A DNA stretch of 64,000 nucleotides from JALYXI01 sp963716685 (GTDB lineage: Bacteria; Acidobacteriota; Terriglobia; Bryobacterales; Bryobacteraceae). Shown in pieces: positions 46,101-53,574 of this stretch; within the stretch, counting starts at the first letter, position 1, and the number at the start of each line of letters is the position of its first letter. Position numbers and translations under genes: made by a program. The DNA lies in NCBI GenBank assembly GCA_963716685.1, contig CAVQTR010000003.1:1054001-1118000 (forward strand), read 5' to 3'. The notes beneath the pieces are model-generated. The model was not told the DNA's origin. It ran no database searches and saw only the letters and a list, made by a program, of their open reading frames with translations.

Positions 46101-46278
46101 GTCGATTGGCGGCCAGAACGCGACGGTTCTCTACGCGGGAGCGGCACCGGGCCAGGTGGCCGGCTTAATCCAGATGAATGTCGTAATCCCGGCGGGCACT
46201 CCGTCCGGCGCGGTCCCCGTGACATTCACCATGGGCACGCGCACCAGCCCTTCCGGAGTCACAGTCGCGGTGCAGTGA
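43156..46278 (+). CDS. Secreted NHL-repeat protein with Solibacter-type C-terminal domain
   Basis: A 1040-residue exported protein with a signal peptide (VLIASFFLPILASAQ). About twelve NHL repeats follow (residues about 25-690), each with a core such as AVDASGNVFIADTGNNRIRKV and a linker like TVAGTGSSGFSGDGG. Two six-bladed propellers are likely. Next comes an Ig/BACON-like segment (about 695-800), and then the C-terminal domain starting GGIVNAAGYTAGAVSPGEIV and TIFGSGIGPAVLAPLQL, known from many Solibacter proteins (TIGR03437). Function is unknown. Extracellular binding to polymers or proteins is plausible for NHL propellers. Confidence 0.9.
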   Translation: MIVSFRVLIASFFLPILASAQPGPYNVATFAGIGRPTGDGGPSSAALLNSPRGIVTDSAGNTFFCDQENHRIRKIDKAGKISTVAGNGVRGNSGDGGPAVNAQFIDPYGIALDRSGNLFITDFQAAVVRRVSASDGTISTIAGTGTAGYTGDNGLSTAAELNSPYAVAVDASGNVFIADTGNNRIRKVTPTGAITTVVGNGNLVYSPSGGPGTQISVAYPEGLAFDAAGNLYISEWGYDRILKMTPSGAVSVFAGNGYTGYSGDSGPAVSAMFDGPQGLAVDAAGNLYIADSDNNRIRKIIGSIVTTVAGSGTLGFGGDGFSAGGAQLSGPFGVAIDLSGNLLISDTGNQRIRSVNTLSNLISTIAGGLPNIADGGPATSALLFAPAGLAVDAALNVYIADQLNNRIRKVTPAGLISTVAGTGSSGFSGDGGQATAAQLNTPLGVSLDPQGNLLITDTGNNRIRRVGSNGVIQTIAGNGRDAFAGDGGLATLAALSGPTTARTDAAGNIYIADTFNNRIRKVTLAGSINTLAGSSGSQLGDGGPALTASLAFPSSVLADAAGNVLIADTFNSRIRKVTPNGIITTIAGNGNPGFSGDGGSALAATFLFPEDLALDSAGNLFVQDTGNARIRVVASSGNISTVAGNGKYSDSGDGGPALQASLGFLGGIALDSNGIIYFSDSDNSRVRDLIRPAVVSDFSLSADSQTLSLPAGGSAVVTLTLLSSGFGGPVTLGFKNFNAGSVTFSPSAPVSLTAGQSVPVKASASIAATAVPGQYTLILTADSGSLHHELTITVNLTAASPAGPVLSPGGIVNAAGYTAGAVSPGEIVTIFGSGIGPAVLAPLQLNADGNVASTLAGVTVLFDQTPAPLLYVSGTQISAIVPYATAGQSSTQLQVQYQGGTSNVLTVPVTDAVPALFTASSSGTGAAAILNSDSSANSALNPAAQGSIVVLFGTGAGQTVPGGLDGVRATDVYPLPVLPVTVSIGGQNATVLYAGAAPGQVAGLIQMNVVIPAGTPSGAVPVTFTMGTRTSPSGVTVAVQ

Positions 46279-46318
46279 CCGGGGACAGCCGATGCTCCCG
46301 ATTCGCTACCATCACGGT

Positions 46319-46930
46319 ATGCCGGCAGAGGGAACGCCACCCGCGAACAATCCCGGTATGGCCGAACGCGATTCCTGGCTGACGGTCCCCAACGCACTCA
46401 CCGCCGCGCGCCTGCTCGCCATCATCCCGTTTACTCTGTTCGCGATGCAGGGGCGCGACCGCGCCGCGCTGATCGTGTTTGCCCTGGGCGGAGTCACCGA
46501 TGCGCTCGACGGCGCAATCGCCCGCCGCTTCGGTCAATCCTCGCGCATCGGACGCGTGCTCGATCCGCTCACCGATAAGCTGTTTACCGGCATCTCATTT
46601 GTCGTTCTCGCGCTGGGCCGCACAGGACTGCCCCGCATCCCGCTGTGGCTGATGTTTGCGGTTCTGTTCCGCGACGTGCTGATTGTCGCGGGCAGTTATC
46701 TGATCTATCGCACCCGCCACGAAACCGGGTTCCGGCCGTCGGTCTTCGGAAAGGTGAACACGTTTCTCGAGATCGGATTCGTGGTTCTGTTCTTTGCCCG
46801 GCAGGACTTCCCGTTGATCGCGGAAGCCCTGCCGATTTTGTACCTCGTGCTGCTGGTCTCGCTGCTGGTGTCCACCGCCGATTACGTGCGCACCGGCATC
46901 CTGATGGCGCGCGCGCGGTCAGCAGCTTAG
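46319..46930 (+). CDS. pgsA: CDP-alcohol phosphatidyltransferase, PgsA-like
   Basis: An integral membrane enzyme, about 203 residues, that makes phosphatidylglycerol phosphate or a related lipid from CDP-diacylglycerol. The signature D-G-x2-A-R-x8-G-x3-D-x3-D is complete in DALDGAIARRFGQSSRIGRV followed by LDPLTDK. About four to five hydrophobic helices surround it. The start is uncertain: ATGs at 46319 and 46358 and an earlier frame start at 46292 are possible, none with a strong ribosome binding site. The family usually begins near the WLTVPNALTAARL stretch. It is convergent with nrdJ, overlapping by four bases. Confidence 0.85.
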   Translation: MPAEGTPPANNPGMAERDSWLTVPNALTAARLLAIIPFTLFAMQGRDRAALIVFALGGVTDALDGAIARRFGQSSRIGRVLDPLTDKLFTGISFVVLALGRTGLPRIPLWLMFAVLFRDVLIVAGSYLIYRTRHETGFRPSVFGKVNTFLEIGFVVLFFARQDFPLIAEALPILYLVLLVSLLVSTADYVRTGILMARARSAA

Positions 46931-49746
46931 GAACAGCCGCTCGTCCCGCCGCAGTTTTCGCACTTATAGCAGCTGCCGTTGCGGGTCATGATGCCGCCGC
47001 ACTCGGAACAGCTCGGTGCGTCGCTCGCCACCGCGGGGAAGGGAAGCGTCGCCTGCGGATCGGCTTCGGTGGGCCGCAGCGTCATTGTCGCGCCGGCTTC
47101 ATTCGCCGCATACTCCGAACCCAGGAATTTGGACCCCAGCCAGCGGAATATGTAATCCGGAATCGACTTCGCGTACGGAATCTGCGGATTGCCGGTCCAG
47201 CCTGAAGGCTCAAACCGGACGTGTCCGAATTTGTCCACCAGGAACTTCAGTGGAACCCCGTACTGCAGGTTATAGCTGATCGCTGTGGCGAAGCTGTCCA
47301 TCAGCCCGGAAATGGTGGAACCCTCCTTGGCCATGGTGATGAACACTTCTCCCGGCGTGCCGTCTTCGTAAAGACCGACGGTGACATAGCCCTCATGTCC
47401 GCCGATGGAGAACTTATGCGTTAGTGCCTGCCGCTCATCCGGCAGTTTGCGGCGCACCGGGCGGTAGACAATCTTCTCGGCCTGCGCGGGAACGGGAGCA
47501 GCCGCGGCTGCCGCCGTCTTCTTATCGCCCTTGCCCGTCGACATCGGCTGCGCGCTCTTCGAGTTATCCCGATAAATCGCCACTGATTTCAGCCCCAGCC
47601 GCCAGCTCTCGATATACGCATCCATGATGTCTTCCACCGTGGATTCTTCCGGCATATTGATCGTCTTCGAGATCGCGCCCGAGACGAACGGCTGCACCGC
47701 CGCCATCATCTTCAGATGGCCCATGTAGTGAATGGAGCGCGTGCCGTTCTGCGGCCGGAAGCTGCAGTCGAACACTGCCAGGTGCTCCGGCTTCAGCCCC
47801 GGCGCCCCTTCGATGGTTCCTGTGGAATCGATATGCGCCACGATGGTTTCCACCTGCTCCGGCGTGTAGCCCAGCCGGATCAGCGCCTGCGGAACCGTGT
47901 TGTTCACGATCTTAATCACGCCGCCGCCCACCAGCTTCTTGTACTTCACCAGCGCCAGATCCGGCTCGATTCCGGTGGTGTCGCAATCCATCATGAAGCC
48001 GATGGTCCCCGTCGGCGCGATTACGGTCATCTGGCCGTTGCGGTAGCCGTGCATCTGGCCCATGTCATAGGCGTCCAGCCAGCAGGTCTTCGCCGCCGCG
48101 AACAGGTCCGTCGGAATGTGCCTCGCGTTGATGTCGCGCACCTTGTCCCGGTGCATCGCGATCACGTCCAGGAACACGTCTTCGTTCTTGTCGTAGCCGG
48201 GGAACGTGCCCACAGCTTCGGCAATGCGCGCGCTGGTCAGGTAAGCCTGGCCACACATCACCGCCGAGATGGCTCCGGCGTAATCGCGCCCGCTGTCGCT
48301 GTTGTACGGAATACCAAAGCTCATCAGCAGCGCGCCCAGGTTGGCGAAACCCAGACCGAGAGGCCGGTAATCATGCGAATTCCGGGCGATCTTCTCTGTG
48401 GGATAGCTGGCGTTGTCCACCAGAATTTCCTGCGCCACGATCATGGTATCCACGGCGTGACGGAACGCTTCCACATCGAACTGCCCGCCCGGTCCCACGA
48501 ACTTCATCAGGTTGAGCGAGCTCAGATTGCAGGCCGAATCGTCCAGGAACATGTATTCCGAGCAGGGGTTCGACGCATTGATCCGCGCCGTATTCTTGCA
48601 GGGGTGCCATCGGTTCACCGTGGTATCGAACTGCATGCCGGGGTCGCCGCACTGGTGCGTGGCGTCGGCAATCGCGCGCATCAGATCCCGCGCCATATAC
48701 CGCTTCACCTTCTCGCCGGTCAGCACAGACCGCGTCCACCATTCGCCGTTTTCCACCACCGCTTCCATGAACTCGTCTGTGGCGCGGACGGAGTTGTTCG
48801 CGTTCTGGTAGAAGATCGACGTGTACGCTTCCCCGTCGATCGCCGCGTCGTAACCGGCTTCCACCAGTGTGTGCGCCTTCTTCTCTTCCTTCGCTTTACA
48901 CCAGATAAAGCGCTCCACATCGGGATGCTCGGCGTTCAGGATCACCATCTTCGCCGCGCGGCGCGTCTTGCCGCCCGATTTGATCACCCCGGCAAACGCA
49001 TCGAACCCTTTCATAAAGGAGAGCGGTCCCGAAGCCCGGCCGCCCCCCGAAAGCACGCCGTCTTCTTCGCGCAGGTTCGAGAGATTCGAACCCGTGCCGG
49101 AGCCCCACTTGAACAGCATGCCTTCCGTTTTGGCCAGATCGAGAATCGATTCCAGGGAATCCTTCACGGAGACGATGAAGCACGCCGAACACTGCGGCCG
49201 CGCTTCACTGGTCAGCTGCTTAATCCGCTGCTCTTCCGAATCGTAGAACCATCCATAGCCGCGCGATTCCTTCACGCCCACGTTGAACCACACCGGCGAA
49301 TTGAAGCACGCTTTCTGGTGCAGCATCAGATGCGCCAGTTCAGACCGGAACGCTTCGCCGTCTTCGGCGGAGGCAAAATACCCGTCGCGAATCCCCCAGT
49401 CGGCAATCGAATCCACCACCCGGTGCACCAGCTCGCCGACGCTGCTCTCGCGCTCAGGCGTGCCCAGCTTGCCGTGGAAATATTTGCTTGCGACGATGTT
49501 GGCGGCGGTCTGCGACCAGTCCGCGGGCACTTCGATGTCGCGCTGCTCGAAAATCGTCGAGCCTTTATTGTCCCCAATCGAGGCGGTTCGGGTCTCCCAG
49601 ACGATCTCGTCATAGGGAGTTTTGCCCGCTTCGAGGCGGGCGGTGAAGTGGCGGGGGAAACGAATCCCCGCACGGCTGGGAGTTCTGCTCTTTACGGTCT
49701 GCAACTCTTTTATTTTCGCACTGAAATCGACAGCGATCTGGCCCAT
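46927..49746 (-). CDS. nrdJ: B12-dependent (class II) ribonucleotide reductase
   Basis: Reduces ribonucleoside diphosphates to deoxy forms using adenosylcobalamin, so it works with or without oxygen. It is 939 residues long. Landmarks: NSPVWFNVGVKESRGYG, ARPQCSACFIVSVKDSLES with the first redox Cys, and NPCSEYMFLDDSACNLSSLN with the catalytic NxCxE. PTGTIGFMMDCDTTGIEPDL follows. The C-terminal Cys-rich tail CSECGGIMTRNGSCYKCENC is likely a metal-binding knuckle. The ATG at 49746 has AGGAG six bases upstream. An in-frame extension to 49788 is less likely. Two NrdR-box-like sites lie upstream. Confidence 0.95.
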   Translation of the reverse strand: MGQIAVDFSAKIKELQTVKSRTPSRAGIRFPRHFTARLEAGKTPYDEIVWETRTASIGDNKGSTIFEQRDIEVPADWSQTAANIVASKYFHGKLGTPERESSVGELVHRVVDSIADWGIRDGYFASAEDGEAFRSELAHLMLHQKACFNSPVWFNVGVKESRGYGWFYDSEEQRIKQLTSEARPQCSACFIVSVKDSLESILDLAKTEGMLFKWGSGTGSNLSNLREEDGVLSGGGRASGPLSFMKGFDAFAGVIKSGGKTRRAAKMVILNAEHPDVERFIWCKAKEEKKAHTLVEAGYDAAIDGEAYTSIFYQNANNSVRATDEFMEAVVENGEWWTRSVLTGEKVKRYMARDLMRAIADATHQCGDPGMQFDTTVNRWHPCKNTARINASNPCSEYMFLDDSACNLSSLNLMKFVGPGGQFDVEAFRHAVDTMIVAQEILVDNASYPTEKIARNSHDYRPLGLGFANLGALLMSFGIPYNSDSGRDYAGAISAVMCGQAYLTSARIAEAVGTFPGYDKNEDVFLDVIAMHRDKVRDINARHIPTDLFAAAKTCWLDAYDMGQMHGYRNGQMTVIAPTGTIGFMMDCDTTGIEPDLALVKYKKLVGGGVIKIVNNTVPQALIRLGYTPEQVETIVAHIDSTGTIEGAPGLKPEHLAVFDCSFRPQNGTRSIHYMGHLKMMAAVQPFVSGAISKTINMPEESTVEDIMDAYIESWRLGLKSVAIYRDNSKSAQPMSTGKGDKKTAAAAAAPVPAQAEKIVYRPVRRKLPDERQALTHKFSIGGHEGYVTVGLYEDGTPGEVFITMAKEGSTISGLMDSFATAISYNLQYGVPLKFLVDKFGHVRFEPSGWTGNPQIPYAKSIPDYIFRWLGSKFLGSEYAANEAGATMTLRPTEADPQATLPFPAVASDAPSCSECGGIMTRNGSCYKCENCGGTSGCS

Positions 49747-49793
49747 CTTGCTCTCCTGTGACACGCGCTCTTGTGTGCCGCATTGCAATGGTG

Positions 49794-49839
49794 GCCCAAT
49801 ATCTTGTGCTGCGTCAAGAATTTTTTCTATATACAGGAC
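49794..49839 (-). promoter_or_regulatory. Two NrdR-box-like sites before nrdJ
   Basis: On the minus strand the cores CTGTATATAG (49836-49827) and CAAGATATTG (49806-49797) each match 9 of 10 positions of the NrdR core C-W-A-T-A-T-A-T-W-G. Their centres are 30 bases apart, about three helix turns, the spacing typical of paired NrdR boxes. They lie about 50-90 bases before the nrdJ ATG. No nrdR gene is in the window. Confidence 0.55.
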
Positions 49840-49872
49840 AACAAGTTACGAACCTGTGAAAAACGGCTGCCG

Positions 49873-51129
49873 CTAGCGGCTGGCTGGCGAGGCCGCCGAA
49901 AGCTCACGCATCACGGCCGGCGCCTCCGCCGAACCGGCGTTTACTTCGAGCGATTTCCGCAGGAATTTCGCCGCCTGCGCAGCGTTATTGTTCTTTTTCG
50001 CAATCATTCCCGCATGAAAGAAGAATGAGGCGTTGCGGATTCCCGGCGCCAGCGCCAGCTCCATTTCCTTTTGCGCGGCCTGGTAGTCGCCCGCGAGGTA
50101 CAAGGCCCAGGCTTCGGCGTCGTGCGTGAACACGTCGTGCCGCTTCTTTAATGCTTCCGCGCCCAGACGCACCGCTTCCGCCGCTTGCCCGTGCTCCGCC
50201 CGGTCCAGAATCTCAACGGCTGAGTCTCCCTGCGCCCGCTTCGCGAACTCGGCGTGCGCCGCTGCCGCTTCTTCCGGCTTTCCCGCCTGCCGCAGAGCCT
50301 CGGCCAGCCAGTAGCGGCTGTCCAGGTCCTCGGAAAGGCGCAGACGCTTCCGCAGCAGTTCCGCCGCCTCCGCGGGTTTCTCCTCAGCCAGGCGATCGAG
50401 CGCCAGCTCGGTCAGGCCGCGCGGATAATCAGGCCTCAGCCCCAGCGCCTGTTCCGCGAACCGCGCCGCCTCGCCCGGTTTCCCGATGGACCGGTTCAAT
50501 CGCGCAATCTGCACCGAGATGTACGCACGCTCTTCCTGATCGCTCGCCGTCGTCAGACGCAGCGACGAGTTCCACCAGTCTATCGCCCCGTCCGTATAGC
50601 CGATGATTTCCCGAATATTCGATCCCCGCTGCAAACCCGGCGCGTTCACCTGCCGCATATCGATCATGCGCTGCGCCGAAGCCTCCGCCTCTTTGTAGTT
50701 CCCCAGGGCGAACTGCGCATCCGAAATCAAGCCGTACAGAATGTTCTCGTCTGGAATCTGTTTGTTCAGCGTCTGCGCCTCTTCGAGCGCGTCCGCGAAC
50801 CGGTGCTGATGCAGCCGCACGATCACGCGAACCTTCCGCGCTTCGAAATTACCCGGCTCAATGCGAAGCGCGTGATTGATCGCGTCTTCCGCCTGACTGT
50901 CGAGCGCCGGATCACTCTTCTCACGCGCCCGCCGCGCCAGCGCGTTCGCCAGGTCTACCCACGAATCCGCGGCCTGGGGCGACTTCTGCACCTTTGCGCG
51001 CGCTCCCGCCAGCAGATCGTCCAGGTGCGACCGGCTCGCCGTTTCCTGCGCGGCTGCCAGCGGAGTACAGCAGGTTACGACCGCCAGCGCCACGGTCCTC
51101 AATCCATTTCTCAACACATCCTCCATCAA
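49873..51129 (-). CDS. Exported TPR-repeat protein
   Basis: A 418-residue protein with a signal peptide (RTVALAVVTCCTPLAAAQ). The rest is a helical array of TPR-like repeats, such as QAADSWVDLANALARRAREK, LYGLISDAQFALGNYKEAEA and AWALYLAGDYQAAQKEMELA. Such proteins hold protein complexes together in the periplasm. Its start region overlaps the terminator of the upstream DUF4331 gene, so it may have separate transcription or read-through. Partner unknown. It is not obviously linked to nrdJ. Confidence 0.8.
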   Translation of the reverse strand: MMEDVLRNGLRTVALAVVTCCTPLAAAQETASRSHLDDLLAGARAKVQKSPQAADSWVDLANALARRAREKSDPALDSQAEDAINHALRIEPGNFEARKVRVIVRLHQHRFADALEEAQTLNKQIPDENILYGLISDAQFALGNYKEAEASAQRMIDMRQVNAPGLQRGSNIREIIGYTDGAIDWWNSSLRLTTASDQEERAYISVQIARLNRSIGKPGEAARFAEQALGLRPDYPRGLTELALDRLAEEKPAEAAELLRKRLRLSEDLDSRYWLAEALRQAGKPEEAAAAHAEFAKRAQGDSAVEILDRAEHGQAAEAVRLGAEALKKRHDVFTHDAEAWALYLAGDYQAAQKEMELALAPGIRNASFFFHAGMIAKKNNNAAQAAKFLRKSLEVNAGSAEAPAVMRELSAASPASR

Positions 51130-51160
51130 AAAAGGCCGCCGAGGCGTTTCCCCGGCGGCC
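51128..51160 (-). terminator. Intrinsic terminator after the DUF4331 gene
   Basis: On the minus strand GGCCGCCG ... CGGCGGCC form an eight-base GC stem, followed by six T. It lies 22 bases after the stop of the DUF4331 gene and ends that transcript. Its T-run touches the first codon of the TPR gene. Confidence 0.8.
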
Positions 51161-51181
51161 GGTTACATCAGGGTTTACGAT

Positions 51182-52867
51182 TTACTGCGGGCAGTTCGGT
51201 GCGCACTGCGTTTCGCCCGCATCCACGTGACGCCGGTCGCGGCCGCTGTGGGCAAACGCCACATACGGGAACACTTCCTGCGTCGGAACGTCATTGGTGT
51301 TTACGCCATCGCCCAGCGCCGGTACGGAAGCGCCGGAGAACGGCAGTCCACCCGACTTGCAGGAGTTGCCCGGCAGCGCACAGAGCGCGCCCGCTACCGC
51401 CCGCAAAGCAATGTCCGTGACGTCATCGGTCACGCGGCGTCCGTTCGGGAAACCCGCCGAATCGCCCACCAGGAAGCCCATCCGCTTGCGCGAAGCCATC
51501 GGCGTTGCCTTGATCGACGTGTTCAGCCGGAGCAGATCGGCAAACGGGTTGGCCGGTGTCAGAATGGCCGGGGTGCCGCTGGCAATCGGCGAGGTGTAAA
51601 CCACCAGCGCGGCCAGATCGAGACGGGGCGGGTCCGGAACAGGCAGGCCGTAAACCGCGTTCAGCACGCGGGCCAGAAGCGGATCCAGAGCGAAATTCGC
51701 GAACTGGATGTCGCCGCTCGGCGCGCTGGTGCTCCATGCGTCCTTCGAACCGGTGCCAATGATCAGCTCATTGATTAGCGGGTTCGCCATGCGCTGCACC
51801 TGCGTGTAATCCGCCGCGTTCACCGAACCGGGGGTCAGCGTCGCATCGCCCGTTCCCGGACGAATCTGCGTCCGCAGACGCGACGTGGTGGCCCACGAGC
51901 CGATCACCGGGCTCGAGCCCGACGTCACCATCGAGATCGGCACTTCCACCGCAATCGTGTTCACGTTGAAGCCGGAAACCATGTCGACCGCGAAGTTTTG
52001 CGTGTCCACCTGATCCTGGCTGGGCAGGAGCACCGGAAGCGGGACACCGGCAGTGCTGGTGCCGCCGCCGAAGAAGGCGCCCGGGCGGAAATTGAGCGAA
52101 TCGAAAGCCGCGCCCAGATCAATATAAAAGGGATCATCTACCGTTCCCGCGAATACACGCATCGTGGGAGCGTTCTGGCCTGCCAGGACCGTGCCCAGCG
52201 GCAGCGTGTAGATGCCCTGTTTCGCAAGCGTGGCATACTGCGCCGGCGTTCCCATGGTGCGCACGCCCACGTAGGTGGGAACCGCAATCAGGGTCTGGCC
52301 GCCGGTCAGGTCGATACGCGTGGCCGTCGCGCCCGCGCCCCTCACCATTCCTACGGTGTAAGTCTGCATCAGGTTCAGGCCAGCCGCGCCCGCGCCGCTG
52401 AGCGATGTAACCATGGGAGGCACCACCGCGCCGCCCGAGGTCGAAGCCCCCTGTCCCGCCGCGGCGCTCGAGAACGGAGCGTTGGAGGGAGCCGTAAAGC
52501 CGGAGCCCGCGCCCACAATGCCGGTGAACAGGCCGGGAGCGTTAATCTTCGTCGTAAACCGGAATTCGAAGCTGACGTCCTCAACCGCGTCGTAAGTGTT
52601 GTCTATATGTATCGCGTAAAGCACGTTGGGGTCGAACGGGAAAAAATTGGGGCCATTGGAGGGCTCAAGCAAAGGATCGACGTTCATAATGAACACGACC
52701 TTCGATGGGTCCTCATAGCTGACGAACGAATAATAATCCGTTATGTCAGCAGCATGGTCCAGAGCTGTAATCGGCGCTTCTCGATGACTCGCGGCAAAAA
52801 CACTTGCCGGGGTCAAAGCCATACTGGTCGCCATGAAAAGCGAGACGACCGATTTCACATCCTTCAT
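51182..52867 (-). CDS. DUF4331 family exported protein
   Basis: A 561-residue exported protein. Signal peptide (SLFMATSMALTPASVFA), then the family hallmark AASHREAPITALDHAADITD and YYSFVSYEDPSKVVFIMNVD. Further beta-rich blocks such as DNTYDAVEDVSFEFRF and a second half with NPLINELIIGTGSKDAW are also typical of DUF4331. The protein ends with a small Cys-containing tail (AGETQCAPNCPQ). Biochemical role unknown. The ATG at 52867 has AAGGAG seven bases upstream. It ends in a strong terminator and is probably a single-gene unit. Confidence 0.88.
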   Translation of the reverse strand: MKDVKSVVSLFMATSMALTPASVFAASHREAPITALDHAADITDYYSFVSYEDPSKVVFIMNVDPLLEPSNGPNFFPFDPNVLYAIHIDNTYDAVEDVSFEFRFTTKINAPGLFTGIVGAGSGFTAPSNAPFSSAAAGQGASTSGGAVVPPMVTSLSGAGAAGLNLMQTYTVGMVRGAGATATRIDLTGGQTLIAVPTYVGVRTMGTPAQYATLAKQGIYTLPLGTVLAGQNAPTMRVFAGTVDDPFYIDLGAAFDSLNFRPGAFFGGGTSTAGVPLPVLLPSQDQVDTQNFAVDMVSGFNVNTIAVEVPISMVTSGSSPVIGSWATTSRLRTQIRPGTGDATLTPGSVNAADYTQVQRMANPLINELIIGTGSKDAWSTSAPSGDIQFANFALDPLLARVLNAVYGLPVPDPPRLDLAALVVYTSPIASGTPAILTPANPFADLLRLNTSIKATPMASRKRMGFLVGDSAGFPNGRRVTDDVTDIALRAVAGALCALPGNSCKSGGLPFSGASVPALGDGVNTNDVPTQEVFPYVAFAHSGRDRRHVDAGETQCAPNCPQ

Positions 52868-52998
52868 TCGCAATCTCCTTGGATCTGCCGTTGGGACTCA
52901 TTGGCACACTAGCAGTACGCTGCGAGGGTCGGACGGGATGTATTATTTCCAGAATTTTGCGTTCTGAAGTACTAGTGCTACGAATTAGGAAAATCGTG
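52868..52998 (-). promoter_or_regulatory. Leader region of the DUF4331 gene
   Basis: Between the cupin gene end and the DUF4331 start. The stretch around 52941-52985 is AT-rich. CACTAGCAGTAC (52907-52918) and GTACTAGTG (52969-52977) form an imperfect inverted repeat about 50 bases apart. A promoter is expected here. Exact boxes were not resolved. Confidence 0.35.
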
Positions 52999-53553
52999 TC
53001 ACGAACGCGCAAGGTCCTGATCCGCCACGGTCAGGAACAATGTACAGCCGCTTTCGGTATACACATCGGTGTGTGTGGACCCTTCCGGCTCCCGTACATA
53101 ATCGCCCGCACGAAACGCGGTGCCCGCCACGCGGAGCTCCCCCTGCAGGACGAAGCACTGCTCCGGCCCGTGGTGGTCATGTGTCGGCGCCGCCGTGCCC
53201 GGGTCCATGCGGCACAGAATGGTGGTCCTCTGCGCGTGAGCGTCGTGGTCCAACTCTTTGATAAACAGGCCCGGGGAGGGTTCGTGCCACATCCCATGGG
53301 CCGCGCGCACAATCCGGCGCGAATGCGGCACACGAGATCTCGCCCGCGTTTCCGCCGGTGGTGCCAGCGTCAGCCAGCCCGTCGCCACGCGAAACGCATC
53401 CAGTTCATCCCGGCAGGCGTGGCAATGCACCCCCATATGGTGTTCGAATCGGCTGGCCGCCTCCTCGTCCAGCATCCCAAGCGCGTAGGAAATGATGACA
53501 TCCCTCGCATCGTTGTCCAGTTGCTCGTGGACGTTCTCCGGATGGATTTTCAT
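52999..53553 (-). CDS. ChrR-like cupin with zinc anti-sigma motif
   Basis: A 184-residue protein. The first part has the zinc-binding anti-sigma pattern H-x3-C-x2-C in HHMGVHCHACRDELD (residues about 38-52). The second is a cupin barrel (PGTAAPTHDHHGPEQCFVLQ, FRAGDYVREPEGSTHTDVY). This is the two-part design of ChrR, which holds an ECF sigma factor inactive. No sigma factor gene is next to it. It follows the MATE gene by 21 bases on the same strand. Its function without a partner sigma is uncertain, and the cupin part could bind a metal or small ligand as a sensor. Confidence 0.75.
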   Translation of the reverse strand: MKIHPENVHEQLDNDARDVIISYALGMLDEEAASRFEHHMGVHCHACRDELDAFRVATGWLTLAPPAETRARSRVPHSRRIVRAAHGMWHEPSPGLFIKELDHDAHAQRTTILCRMDPGTAAPTHDHHGPEQCFVLQGELRVAGTAFRAGDYVREPEGSTHTDVYTESGCTLFLTVADQDLARS

Positions 53554-53574
53554 CGAGGTTGAAAAAATTATAGA

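Noticed and set aside
47716..49761. Plus-strand frame of 681 codons opposite nrdJ
   Set aside because: It is antisense to a well-conserved gene, rich in Arg and His with no motif, as expected in GC-rich DNA.
52907..52977. Inverted repeat upstream of the DUF4331 gene as a strong operator
   Set aside because: The arms are imperfect and about 50 bases apart, so chance is likely. It is noted only in the leader entry.
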